Below, one piece after another: positions 41,201-49,661 of a stretch of DNA of 64,000 nt. Source of the DNA: Streptomyces viridochromogenes DSM 40736 (GTDB taxonomy: Bacteria > Actinomycetota > Actinomycetes > Streptomycetales > Streptomycetaceae); the NCBI RefSeq assembly GCF_000158955.1, contig NZ_GG657757.1, forward strand, positions 6,282,166 to 6,346,165. The letters run 5' to 3'. How positions within the stretch are numbered: position 1 is the stretch's first letter; every line of letters begins with the position of its first letter. A program made the position numbers and the translations under genes. The notes under the pieces were generated by a model. That model saw nothing but the letters and a program-made list of their open reading frames with translations. It searched no databases and was not told where the DNA came from.

Positions 41201-41472
41201 CCCGACCCGTTCGGCCGTCCGGGGGAACCCCGACACCCCTTGGAAATTCGCCCAGTTGGGGTTCTCCGGTGATCACACCGAGCGGCCGCGGCAACCCGGC
41301 GGAAGGCCTTCCGGAACATATCTGCGCCCGCCTCGGCCTCCGCCCTTCGCGCACCGCGACACCGCAGTCACGCTACGCTCACGAGGATCCCGACACGGAC
41401 AGGCAACTCGACATCAGACAGACAGCCCACCCCAGCAGCACCACTCCGCAGCAGAACGGCACAAGGCGACGA

Positions 41473-42315
41473 ATGCCCCAGCACACCTCCGGGTCCGACC
41501 GGGCGGCGATCCCCCCAGCCGCCCGTGACGGTGGCAGCGTGCGGCCGCCCGCTCCCTCGACGCTCGACGAGCTGTGGCGGTCGTACAAGGCGACGGGCGA
41601 CGAGCGGCTGCGGGAGCAGCTGATCCTGCACTACTCGCCGCTCGTGAAGTACGTCGCCGGACGGGTCAGCGTGGGCCTGCCGTCCAACGTCGAGCAGGCC
41701 GACTTCGTCTCGTCCGGGGTGTTCGGGCTGATCGACGCGATCGAGAAGTTCGACATCGACCGGGAGATCAAGTTCGAGACGTACGCGATCACGCGGATCC
41801 GTGGCGCGATGATCGACGAGCTCAGGGCGCTGGACTGGATCCCGCGGTCCGTGCGGCAGAAGGCGCGGAACGTGGAGAGGGCGTACGCCACCCTGGAGGC
41901 GCGGCTGCGGCGGACACCGACGGAGGGCGAGGTCGCCGCCGAGATGGGCATCGGGGTGGAGGAGCTCCACGCCGTGTTCAGCCAGCTGTCGCTGGCCAAT
42001 GTGGTGGCCCTGGAGGAGCTGCTGCACGCCGGGGGCGAGGGCGGCGACGGCCTGAGCGTCATGGACACGCTGGAGGACACCGCCGCCGACAACCCCGTGG
42101 AGGTCGCCGAGGACCGGGAGCTGCGAAGACTCCTGGCGCGGGCCATCAACACGCTGCCCGAGCGGGAGAAGACCGTGGTCACGCTGTACTACTACGAGGG
42201 CCTCACCCTCGCCGAGATCGGCAACGTGCTGGGCGTGACGGAGAGCCGGGTCAGTCAGATCCACACCAAGTCGGTGCTCCAGCTGAGAGCGAAACTGGCG
42301 AGCTTCGGCCGCTGA
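41473..42315 (+). CDS. whiG: Sporulation sigma factor WhiG
   Basis: 280-residue sigma factor of the FliA/sigma-D type that commits aerial hyphae to sporulation. Region 2 holds YSPLVKYVAGRVSVGLP and FGLIDAIEKFDIDREIKF with the -10 recognition helix; region 3 RTPTEGEVAAEMGI; region 4 LPEREKTVVTLYYYEGLTL and TESRVSQIHTKSV (-35 recognition). Matches S. coelicolor WhiG almost throughout, including MPQHTSGSDRAA at the ATG 41473. It is controlled post-translationally by RsiG with c-di-GMP. Upstream 272 bp contains TACGCT at 41374 as a weak -10 candidate. Confidence 0.96.
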   Translation: MPQHTSGSDRAAIPPAARDGGSVRPPAPSTLDELWRSYKATGDERLREQLILHYSPLVKYVAGRVSVGLPSNVEQADFVSSGVFGLIDAIEKFDIDREIKFETYAITRIRGAMIDELRALDWIPRSVRQKARNVERAYATLEARLRRTPTEGEVAAEMGIGVEELHAVFSQLSLANVVALEELLHAGGEGGDGLSVMDTLEDTAADNPVEVAEDRELRRLLARAINTLPEREKTVVTLYYYEGLTLAEIGNVLGVTESRVSQIHTKSVLQLRAKLASFGR

Positions 42316-42385
42316 CCTGGCCCGATGACGGCGGGTCGGCAGGAGCCACTCCCGCCGGGCCGGGCGCGTCCGTAAAGTGGTTGAC

Positions 42386-42967
42386 GTGCCAAGGATTCGA
42401 GCGGCCTCCGTGGCCGAGCACCGGTCGATGCAGCGAGCCGCCCTGCTGGACGCGGCTCGTTCCTTGTTGTCCGAGGGCGGTACGGAGGCGCTGACCTTCC
42501 CGGCCCTCGCCGAGCGGACGGGCCTCGCGCGATCCTCCGTCTACGAGTACTTCCGGTCCAGGGCGGCCGTGGTCGAGGAGCTGTGCGAGGTCGACTTTCC
42601 CGTCTGGGCGGCGGACGTGTCGGCGGCGATGGAGCGGGCCGGGGAGCCCGAGGCCAAGGTCGAGGCGTATGTGCGGCAGCAGCTGGAGCTGGTCGGGGAC
42701 CGGCGGCACCGGGCCGTGGTCGCGATCTCCGCGAGTGAGCTGGACGCGGGGGCGCGGGAGAAGATCCGGGCGGCGCACGGGGGGCTTGTCGCGATGATCG
42801 TCGAGGCGCTGGGGGAGATGGGGCATGAGCAGCCCCGGCTCGCGGCGATGCTGGTGCAGGGGGTTGTGGACGCGGCCGTGCGGAGGATCGAGCTGGGGGC
42901 TGCGGAGGAGCCGGCGGTCGTTGCGGATGCGGCTGTGGGGATGTGCTGCGGGGGTGTGCGGGGCTGA
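42386..42967 (+). CDS. TetR-family transcriptional regulator
   Basis: 193 residues. The N-terminal DNA-binding domain is visible: MQRAALLDAARSLLSEGG, FPALAERTGLARSSVYEYF, the TetR helix-turn-helix. The C-terminal ligand domain is diverged (AVVAISASELDAGAREKI). A TAAAGT -10 hexamer at 42373-42378 would place the transcript start at about the GTG 42386 (VPRIRAASV), suggesting a leaderless mRNA; a GTG at 42377 is the alternative. No adjacent target gene. The M23 gene converges with it. Confidence 0.85.
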   Translation: MPRIRAASVAEHRSMQRAALLDAARSLLSEGGTEALTFPALAERTGLARSSVYEYFRSRAAVVEELCEVDFPVWAADVSAAMERAGEPEAKVEAYVRQQLELVGDRRHRAVVAISASELDAGAREKIRAAHGGLVAMIVEALGEMGHEQPRLAAMLVQGVVDAAVRRIELGAAEEPAVVADAAVGMCCGGVRG

Positions 42968-43061
42968 GACCTGTCTGCGCCCGGGGCGGGTGGGCGTGCA
43001 ACCCGGCGGTGCGGGTGCCGCTGCGCCCACCCGTGCCGCCCCAGCGGTCGACTGCCCGCAG

Positions 43062-43638
43062 CTAGGTGGTCCCGTAAGACCGGCAGGAGCGAGACGTGTC
43101 CTCGCTCGGATCCACGGTGGCAGGATTCAGTGGGTTCAAGATGGTGTCGCCGCGGCGCAGTCGGCCAGTGCACGCACGTAGCCGTGCAGTGCGAGCCCGT
43201 CGGGTCCACCGTGCCGATCAGTTCGCCCGGGTCCACCTCGTCGCCCTGTTCCACCGACGCCGTCACCGGTTCGTAGGTCGTGCGCAGGGGCGGGTCGCCG
43301 GTCCCCGTCAGTTCCACCGAGACCACTCCCTTGCCGGCCACCCGGCCCGCGAAGGAGACCCGGCCCGCGGCCACGGCCCGCACCGGCGTTCCGGGTGCCG
43401 CCGCCAGGTCCACGCCTCGGTGGCCCCGGCCGTAGACCGTCGCCGGGGGTTCCCAGCCGCGCAGGACCGGGGGGCGTGAGCCGACGGGCCACGCGCGGCC
43501 GACCGCCGGCACGGCGGCATCTCCGACGGGGGAGCCCGCCGCGAGCAGCCGTGGTGGTGGGGCCAGCAAGGCCCACGCCGTGAGGAGCAGCAGCAGGATC
43601 AGCCGCGTACACACGCGGACACATCGGTTCACTCGCAT
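43062..43638 (-). pseudogene. Secreted M23 (LytM-like) peptidase gene, frameshifted after the VHW motif
   Basis: From ATG 43638 the frame reads a signal peptide (LILLLLLTAWALLAPPP), GRGHRGVDLAAAPGTPVRA (first zinc ligands H..D), and TGSHCTATCVHW with the last ligand His. Homologues continue GLRRGDTYLNP, and exactly that (LRRGDTILNPL) is present here but in another frame, so one base appears inserted right after VHW. The original frame then runs as unconserved Pro/Arg-rich sequence antisense to the TetR gene as far as 42541. Intact members of this family trim peptidoglycan cross-links. The lesion may leave a truncated or mis-tailed protein. Confidence 0.68.
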
Positions 43639-43911
43639 GGGGAAAGCGTCCCGGAGCAGCGCTCGTCAGAGCCCCAGGCTGTGGGTCATCCACCGGTTGT
43701 GGACAACGGCGTCACCGGGTGCCCCGCGGGTCCCGTACAATTCTGGTGGCGATCCGGGTCACCGGGTCGACTTCGCACGCCTCGATACGTACCCCGGCAA
43801 TGGGCCGTATCAGCGCCCCTCGGTCCCTCGTGGCACGGCGCGCAGTGGGCGTCAGGCGCGGAAGCCGTCCGGCATCCGCGGCACAACCGAGAAAATCAAG
43901 GAGATACGGCC

Positions 43912-44844
43912 ATGGCCGTCGTCACGATGCGGGAGCTGCTGGAAAGCGGCGTCCACTTCGGTCACCAGACCCGTCGTTGGAACCCGAAGATGAAGCGCTT
44001 CATCTTCACGGAGCGCAACGGCATCTACATCATCGACCTGCTCCAGTCGCTGTCGTACATCGACCGCGCCTACGAGTTCGTCAAGGAGACCGTCGCCCAC
44101 GGCGGCACGGTCATGTTCGTCGGCACGAAGAAGCAGGCGCAGGAGGCCATCGCCGAGCAGGCCACCCGCGTCGGCATGCCCTACGTCAACCAGCGCTGGC
44201 TGGGCGGCATGCTCACCAACTTCTCGACCGTCTACAAGCGTCTGCAGCGCCTCAAGGAGCTCGAGCAGATCGACTTCGAGGACGTCGCCGCGTCCGGTCT
44301 GACCAAGAAGGAGCTTCTCGTGCTCTCGCGCGAGAAGGCCAAGCTGGAGAAGACCCTCGGTGGTATCCGCGAGATGCAGAAGGTGCCCAGCGCCGTCTGG
44401 ATCGTGGACACCAAGAAGGAGCACATCGCCGTTGGTGAGGCCCGGAAGCTGAACATTCCGGTCGTCGCGATCCTCGACACCAACTGCGACCCCGACGAGG
44501 TCGACTACAAGATCCCGGGCAACGACGACGCGATCCGCTCCGTCACGCTGCTCACCCGTGTGATCGCGGACGCGGTCGCCGAGGGCCTCATCTCCCGCTC
44601 CGGTGTCGCCACCGAGGGCAAGGGCGAGAAGGCCGCCGGCGAGCCGCTGGCCGAGTGGGAGCGCGACCTGCTCGAGGGCGAGAAGAAGGCCGACGAGGCT
44701 GCCCCCGCCGCTGAGGCCGCGCCGGCCGCCGAGGCTGCTCCGGCCGCCGAGGCCGCCCCCGCCGCCGAGGCTGAGGCCGAGAAGCCGGCCGAGGCCGAGA
44801 AGCCGGCCGAGGGCGAGAAGGCCGCCGAGGCCGAGCAGGCCTGA
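43912..44844 (+). CDS. rpsB: 30S ribosomal protein S2
   Basis: 310 residues. S2 core: MRELLESGVHFGHQTRRWNP, FTERNGIYIIDL, FVGTKKQAQEAI, RWLGGMLTNF, AVWIVDTKKEHIAVGEARKL, DTNCDPD. The C-terminal 65 residues are a tandem PAAEAA and EKPAE extension typical of streptomycetes. Strong AAGGAG site before ATG 43912. A TACAAT -10 at 43736 marks a likely promoter with about 165 bases of leader. Followed by a hairpin and tsf, as in most bacteria. Confidence 0.96.
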   Translation: MAVVTMRELLESGVHFGHQTRRWNPKMKRFIFTERNGIYIIDLLQSLSYIDRAYEFVKETVAHGGTVMFVGTKKQAQEAIAEQATRVGMPYVNQRWLGGMLTNFSTVYKRLQRLKELEQIDFEDVAASGLTKKELLVLSREKAKLEKTLGGIREMQKVPSAVWIVDTKKEHIAVGEARKLNIPVVAILDTNCDPDEVDYKIPGNDDAIRSVTLLTRVIADAVAEGLISRSGVATEGKGEKAAGEPLAEWERDLLEGEKKADEAAPAAEAAPAAEAAPAAEAAPAAEAEAEKPAEAEKPAEGEKAAEAEQA

Positions 44845-44857
44845 CCCGTCAGTCCGA

Positions 44858-44904
44858 GGTGACGGCGGGAGCGCGCGACATGAAGTCCGCTCCCGCCGTT
44901 CACC
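44858..44904 (+). terminator. Attenuator-like hairpin between rpsB and tsf
   Basis: GGTGACGGCGGGAGCG (44858-44873) pairs with CGCTCCCGCCGTTCACC (44888-44904) with a one-base bulge. No T-tract. It probably lets part of the transcript stop after rpsB, which would set the S2 to EF-Ts ratio. Confidence 0.6.
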
Positions 44905-44996
44905 CGTAGGTCAGCGGATGGACAGCGCCCCCCGGCTCCATGGAGCGCATCCGCAGATCTTCGATCTTCCAGACTTCGAGAGAGATTCACAGACTC

Positions 44997-45833
44997 ATGG
45001 CGAACTACACCGCCGCCGACGTCAAGAAGCTCCGTGAGCTCACGGGCGCCGGCATGATGGACTGCAAGAAGGCGCTGGACGAGGCCGAGGGCAACGTCGA
45101 GAAGGCCGTCGAGGCGCTCCGCATCAAGGGCCAGAAGGGCGTCGCCAAGCGCGAGGGCCGCTCCGCCGAGAACGGTGCCGTCGTCTCGATCATCGCCGAC
45201 GACAACTCCTCCGGTGTCATCGTCGAGCTGAAGTGCGAGACGGACTTCGTCGCCAAGGGTGACAAGTTCCAGGCGGTGGCCAACACCATCGCCGAGCACG
45301 TCGCCAAGACCGCCCCCGCCGACATCGAGGCCCTGCTCGCCTCCGAGATCGAGGCCGGCAAGACCGTCCAGGCGTTCGTGGACGAGGCCAACGCCAACCT
45401 CGGCGAGAAGATCGTCCTGGACCGCTTCGCGCAGTTCGGCGACGGCTACGTGACGGCGTACATGCACCGCACGATGCCCGACCTGCCCCCGCAGATCGGT
45501 GTCCTCGTCGAGCTGGACAAGCCGAACGCGGAGATCGCCAAGGGCGTCGCCCAGCACATCGCCGCCTTCGCGCCGAAGTACCTCTCCAAGGAGGACGTCC
45601 CGGCCGAGGTCGTCGAGTCCGAGCGCCGCGTCGCCGAGGAGACCACCCGCGCCGAGGGCAAGCCCGAGGCCGCCCTGCCGAAGATCGTCGAGGGTCGCCT
45701 CAACGGCTTCTTCAAGGACGCCACGCTGCTCGGCCAGCCCTACGCGCTCGACAACAAGAAGTCCGTCCAGAAGGTCCTGGACGAGGCCGGTGTCACCCTG
45801 AAGCGCTTCGCGCGCATCAAGGTCGGCATCTGA
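44997..45833 (+). CDS. tsf: Elongation factor Ts
   Basis: 278 residues. Nucleotide-exchange factor for EF-Tu. N-terminal UBA-like module (MANYTAADVKKLRELTGAGM, MDCKKALDEAEGN) and the core with ELKCETDFVAKGDKF, where TDFV inserts next to the EF-Tu nucleotide site. ATG at 44997. Terminator-like hairpin about 100 bases downstream. Confidence 0.96.
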   Translation: MANYTAADVKKLRELTGAGMMDCKKALDEAEGNVEKAVEALRIKGQKGVAKREGRSAENGAVVSIIADDNSSGVIVELKCETDFVAKGDKFQAVANTIAEHVAKTAPADIEALLASEIEAGKTVQAFVDEANANLGEKIVLDRFAQFGDGYVTAYMHRTMPDLPPQIGVLVELDKPNAEIAKGVAQHIAAFAPKYLSKEDVPAEVVESERRVAEETTRAEGKPEAALPKIVEGRLNGFFKDATLLGQPYALDNKKSVQKVLDEAGVTLKRFARIKVGI

Positions 45834-45930
45834 GTCCGTACCGCGATCGACGCCCGACCCCGATAGGGTCGGCAGCAGTCGTCCGTGTACGCCGTCACAT
45901 GGGTGGCGGACGACAGCAGATCTGACGAGG

Positions 45931-45980
45931 AGGCCATTGCCGTATGGGATGCGAACCACGCCCCACCGGCAATGGCCTTC
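45931..45980 (+). terminator. Hairpin between tsf and pyrH
   Basis: AGGCCATTGCCG (45931-45942) and CGGCAATGGCCT (45967-45978) pair perfectly over 12 bases around a 24-base loop, followed by TCTTCG. Likely tsf terminator or pyrH leader attenuator. Confidence 0.7.
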
Positions 45981-46017
45981 TTCGTATGTGCAACACGTGA
46001 AAGAGGCGGGATCCCCC

Positions 46018-46776
46018 ATGACCACCAAGGCCCAGAAGAGCGACGACGGCAAAGTGCGCGGCCGGTTTCTGCTGAAGCTGTCCGGAGAGGCTTTCTCCGG
46101 CGGTGGGGGCCTGGGCGTCGACCCCGACGTGGTGCACAAGATCGCCCGTGAGATCGCGGCCGTCGTGCGCGACGGCGCGCAGATCGCGGTCGTCATCGGC
46201 GGCGGCAACTTCTTCCGCGGTGCCGAACTCCAGCAGCGCGGCATGGACCGGGCCCGCTCCGACTACATGGGCATGCTCGGCACCGTCATGAACTGCCTCG
46301 CCCTGCAGGACTTCCTGGAGAAGGTCGGCGTGGACTGCCGGGTGCAGACCGCCATCACCATGGGCCAGGTCGCCGAGCCGTACATCCCGCTGCGGGCCGT
46401 GCGGCACCTGGAGAAGGGCCGTGTGGTGATCTTCGGCGCCGGGATGGGCATGCCGTACTTCTCCACCGACACCACCGCCGCGCAGCGCGCCCTGGAGATC
46501 GACGCCGAGGCGCTGCTGATGGGCAAGAACGGCGTGGACGGGGTCTACGACTCCGACCCGAAGACCAACCCGGACGCGGTGAAGTTCGACCACCTCGGCT
46601 ACGGCGAGGTCATCACGCGCGACCTGAAGGTCGCCGACGCCACCGCCGTGACGCTGTGCCGCGACAACAAGCTCCCGATCGTGGTCTTCGAGCTGCTGGC
46701 GGAGGGCAACATCGCGCGTGCCGTCAAGGGTGAGAAGATCGGCACGCTGGTGGGGGACCCCGGCAGCCGGGACTGA
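46018..46776 (+). CDS. pyrH: UMP kinase
   Basis: 252-residue hexameric amino-acid-kinase fold enzyme, UMP + ATP to UDP + ADP, controlled by GTP and UTP. Motifs: FLLKLSGEAFSGGGG, VVIGGGNFFRGAEL, TAITMGQVAEPYIP, VIFGAGMGMPYFSTD. ATG at 46018 (MTTKAQKSDDGK); upstream in-frame starts lie in the leader hairpin. Confidence 0.95.
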   Translation: MTTKAQKSDDGKVRGRFLLKLSGEAFSGGGGLGVDPDVVHKIAREIAAVVRDGAQIAVVIGGGNFFRGAELQQRGMDRARSDYMGMLGTVMNCLALQDFLEKVGVDCRVQTAITMGQVAEPYIPLRAVRHLEKGRVVIFGAGMGMPYFSTDTTAAQRALEIDAEALLMGKNGVDGVYDSDPKTNPDAVKFDHLGYGEVITRDLKVADATAVTLCRDNKLPIVVFELLAEGNIARAVKGEKIGTLVGDPGSRD

Positions 46777-46942
46777 GTCCCCGAGAACAACCCCGTCCGG
46801 GGGACGGACGGGACGGAGCCGGGCCGGGGGATGGACAATGTCCCGCCGGTCGGGAACCGTGCAGGAAGAAGACGCGACGCAGCCGGCCGCCGCCCCACAT
46901 GGAACCGCAGCCGGGCCTACTCAAGACACGCAGGAGCAAGTG

Positions 46943-47500
46943 GTGATCGAAGAGACCCTCCTCGAGGCCGAGGAGAAGATGGAGAAGGCCGTCGTGGTCG
47001 CCAAGGAGGACTTCGCCGCGATCCGCACCGGGCGTGCGCACCCGGCGATGTTCAACAAGATCGTGGCCGACTACTACGGTGCGCCGACCCCGATCAACCA
47101 GCTGGCCTCGTTCTCGGTGCCCGAGCCGCGCATGGCCGTGGTGACCCCCTTCGACAAGAGCGCGCTGCGCAACATCGAACAGGCGATCCGCGACTCCGAC
47201 CTGGGCGTCAACCCGAGCAACGACGGCAACATCATCCGTGTGGTGTTCCCCGAGCTGACCGAGGAACGCCGCCGCGAGTACATCAAGGTCGCCAAGGGCA
47301 AGGGCGAGGACGCGAAGATCTCGATCCGCTCCGTGCGCCGCAAGGCCAAGGAAGCCATCGACAAGCTGATCAAGGACGGCGAGGTCGGCGAGGACGAGGG
47401 CCGCCGTGCGGAGAAGGAGCTCGACGACACCACCGCGAAGTACGTCACGCAGGTGGACGAGCTCCTGAAGCACAAGGAAGCGGAGCTGCTCGAGGTCTGA
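46943..47500 (+). CDS. frr: Ribosome recycling factor
   Basis: 185-residue two-domain protein that, with EF-G, splits post-termination ribosomes. Conserved: MEKAVVVAKEDFAAIRTGRAHP, YYGAPTPINQLAS, NEGDGNI-equivalent SNDGNIIRVVFPELTEERR and VRRKAKEAIDKL. GTG at 46943 has AGGAG ten bases before. Its TGA overlaps the cdsA ATG by one base. Confidence 0.96.
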   Translation: MIEETLLEAEEKMEKAVVVAKEDFAAIRTGRAHPAMFNKIVADYYGAPTPINQLASFSVPEPRMAVVTPFDKSALRNIEQAIRDSDLGVNPSNDGNIIRVVFPELTEERRREYIKVAKGKGEDAKISIRSVRRKAKEAIDKLIKDGEVGEDEGRRAEKELDDTTAKYVTQVDELLKHKEAELLEV

Positions 47501-48627
47501 TGAACGACTCTTCCTGGGGGGCGCCGCCACAGGCCGGGTACTGGGGGCCCACCGACCAAGGGCCCGGCCACGGGCATGTCCACAGCCCTGGCCAGGCGTA
47601 CGTCCAGGGAGCCGCTCAGGCGGGTCCCGCATACGATGCGCATGAAGCGCCTCAGACTCGCCCCATGCCCATCGTGCCCGACGTAGCCGAGTTCGGCGGT
47701 CACCAGGATGACGACCGGGGCGTGGGTCGGCTGAGCGGCGCCCCGGTCCGACACGAGACGAATCCGGAGCCCATGCCCGACGCCGCACAGCCGGCCCCCA
47801 AGCCGCAGAAGAAGAGCGCGGGGCGCGATCTCAGCGCCGCGATAGGGGTCGGCGTCGGGCTCGGCGCGGTGATCGTCGCGTCGCTGTTCATCGTCAAGGC
47901 CGTGTTCGTCGGCGTCGTCGCGGTCGCCGTCGTGGTGGGTCTGTGGGAGCTGACCAAGCGGCTCGACGAACGCAAGGGCATCCGGGCACCCCTCGTGCCG
48001 CTCGCGCTCGGCGGTGCCGCCATGGTCGTCGCGGGGTACGTCCGGGGCGCCGAGGGCGCCTGGGTCGCCATGGCGCTCACGGCCCTGGCCGTGCTCGTGT
48101 GGCGGATGACGGAACCGCCCGAGAACTACCTCAGAGACGTCACGGCGGGCGTCTTCGCGGCGTTCTACGTGCCGTTCCTGGCGACGTTCGTGGCGATGAT
48201 GCTGACGGCGGACGACGGGCCGCAGCGGGTGCTCACCTTCCTGCTCCTGACGGTCGTCAGCGACACCGGCGCCTACGCCGTCGGATGGCGTTTCGGCAGG
48301 ACGAAGCTCGCCCCGCGCATCAGCCCCGGCAAGACCCGCGAGGGCCTGGTCGGCGCGGTCACCTTCGCCATGGTCGCGGGCGCGCTGTGCATGGAGTTCC
48401 TGATCGACGACGGCGCCTGGTGGCAGGGCCTGCTGCTCGGCCTCGCGGTCGCGGTCAGCGCCACGCTCGGCGACCTCGGCGAGTCCATGATCAAGAGGGA
48501 CCTCGGCATCAAGGACATGGGCACCCTGCTGCCGGGGCACGGCGGCATCATGGACCGGCTGGACTCGTTGCTGCCGACGGCTCCGGTGGTCTGGCTGCTC
48601 CTCGTGCTCTTCGTCGGGTCCGGCTGA
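47500..48627 (+). CDS. cdsA: Phosphatidate cytidylyltransferase
   Basis: 375 residues. Makes CDP-diacylglycerol from CTP and phosphatidate, feeding all phospholipid synthesis. The first 110 residues are a polar Gly/Gln/His/Pro-rich cytoplasmic tail absent from E. coli CdsA. Eight or so membrane segments follow, ending with the family signature KDMGTLLPGHGGIMDRLDS near residue 340. Translationally coupled to frr. Confidence 0.94.
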   Translation: MNDSSWGAPPQAGYWGPTDQGPGHGHVHSPGQAYVQGAAQAGPAYDAHEAPQTRPMPIVPDVAEFGGHQDDDRGVGRLSGAPVRHETNPEPMPDAAQPAPKPQKKSAGRDLSAAIGVGVGLGAVIVASLFIVKAVFVGVVAVAVVVGLWELTKRLDERKGIRAPLVPLALGGAAMVVAGYVRGAEGAWVAMALTALAVLVWRMTEPPENYLRDVTAGVFAAFYVPFLATFVAMMLTADDGPQRVLTFLLLTVVSDTGAYAVGWRFGRTKLAPRISPGKTREGLVGAVTFAMVAGALCMEFLIDDGAWWQGLLLGLAVAVSATLGDLGESMIKRDLGIKDMGTLLPGHGGIMDRLDSLLPTAPVVWLLLVLFVGSG

Positions 48628-48646
48628 ACCTGCCTGCTTCGTCAAC

Positions 48647-48678
48647 GAGCTCCCGTCCGGCCGGGCGGGAGCTCTTTG
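48647..48678 (+). terminator. Terminator after cdsA
   Basis: GAGCTCCCG (48647-48655) and CGGGAGCTC (48666-48674), perfect nine-base stem extended by inner GC pairs, then TTTG. Ends the frr-cdsA transcript. Confidence 0.85.
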
Positions 48679-48759
48679 TCGTCCAGGGGAGACGTCTCGG
48701 GGAGACGCGCCGGGGAGTGAAGTGGGACGATTCAGATGTACCTCGCAAAGGGGGTCATC

Positions 48760-49209
48760 ATGTCCATCATCCGAGAGACCATCGATGTCGACCGCCGTCC
48801 CGAGGACGTCTACGACTACGTCATGGACGCCCGGCACATGCCGGAGTGGCAGCTGAGCGCCGTCTCCGCCGAGCGCCTCGACGAGGGCCCCGTCGGCGTC
48901 GGCAACCGGGTCCGCGTCACCCGGCACGTAGGCCGCCGCGTCATGCCGATGACCATGGAGGTCACCGAGTACGACCCGCCGCACAGCTGGGCCATGCGCG
49001 GTGTCGACGGTCCGGTCCGGGCCCGGGTGCACGGCGAGGTCGAGCCCTTCGACGACGGCCGGCGCTCCCGTGTGACGATCGACGTCGACTTCGAGGGCCA
49101 CGGCGTCGGCAAGATGCTGGTGCCGCTCGTCGTACGCCCCCAGGTCCGCAAGGAACTGCCGCGCAACGAGCAGCTCCTCAAGGATCATCTGGAGCACACG
49201 GGCGAGTAG
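48760..49209 (+). CDS. SRPBCC (START-like) family protein
   Basis: 149 residues with the polyketide cyclase/dehydrase-like helix-grip fold pattern: SIIRETIDVDRRPEDVYDYVMD, MPEWQ near residue 36, and a C-terminal long helix (VVRPQVRKELPRNEQLLKDHLE). Such proteins bind hydrophobic ligands in a cavity. Preceded by AAAGGGGG. Role unknown; stands alone after the cdsA terminator. Confidence 0.82.
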   Translation: MSIIRETIDVDRRPEDVYDYVMDARHMPEWQLSAVSAERLDEGPVGVGNRVRVTRHVGRRVMPMTMEVTEYDPPHSWAMRGVDGPVRARVHGEVEPFDDGRRSRVTIDVDFEGHGVGKMLVPLVVRPQVRKELPRNEQLLKDHLEHTGE

Positions 49210-49226
49210 GCGCCGGTTCCGGCGTT

Positions 49227-49580
49227 CTACTCCAGGAAACCGAGTGCCGTGTCAGGGCGGCAGTACGTGCACGCCGGTACCTGCTGACGAAGGGCGTCGA
49301 GTGCCTGGGCCCGTGAGGCGCCGACGCACCTGCCGCTCTTCGTCACCTTCCAGCAGTCGCCGGTGTGCACGGCGACCAGGTTCCTCTTGTCCAGCCCCCG
49401 CTCGATCAGCCACTCGGGCGGGGGCGGACGCCTGTCCTCACCGCGTCGGTGCTCCGCCTCCCGGCGCTGCTCATCGGTGATCCACCGGTCCAGCTGGGCC
49501 AGCGCGGCCCTCGCCTGCTGCACCACGACACGGCGCGCGAAGAGCAGCAGGTCCAGACGGGACGGCGGAGAATCGTTCAC
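49227..49580 (-). CDS. DUF6233 family protein
   Basis: 117 residues, a small family that I know mainly from Streptomyces. N-terminal Arg/Glu-rich helix (RRVVVQQARAALAQLDRWI), then PPPPEWLIERGLDKRNLVAVH and AVHTGDCWKVTKSGRCVGASRAQ, ending VPACTYCRPDTALGFLE. Three cysteines (GDCW, RCVG, CTYC) could bind zinc. GTG at 49580. Convergent with the SRPBCC gene and divergent from rlmN (81 bp). Function unknown. Confidence 0.78.
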   Translation of the reverse strand: MNDSPPSRLDLLLFARRVVVQQARAALAQLDRWITDEQRREAEHRRGEDRRPPPPEWLIERGLDKRNLVAVHTGDCWKVTKSGRCVGASRAQALDALRQQVPACTYCRPDTALGFLE

Positions 49581-49661
49581 ACATTCGATTTTAGTCCGGG
49601 CTGAGGGGCGGACCGCACCGGCCCCGGGGCACCCGAATGGATCTGCCACACTGGTTGAGCC

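Noticed and set aside
40000..41480. An integrated element between dprA and whiG
   Set aside because: In S. coelicolor I recall extra genes here, but in this window dprA and whiG are separated by only 272 bp with no attachment-site or integrase signal.
42541..43061. C-terminal extension of the M23 peptidase antisense to the TetR gene
   Set aside because: The extension is Ser/Thr/Pro/Arg-rich without family similarity and arises only because of the frameshift after VHW.
44700..44840. Tandem PAAEAA coding repeats in rpsB as a mobile or CRISPR-like repeat
   Set aside because: They are degenerate Ala/Glu codon repeats of the normal streptomycete S2 tail without conserved DNA units or spacers.
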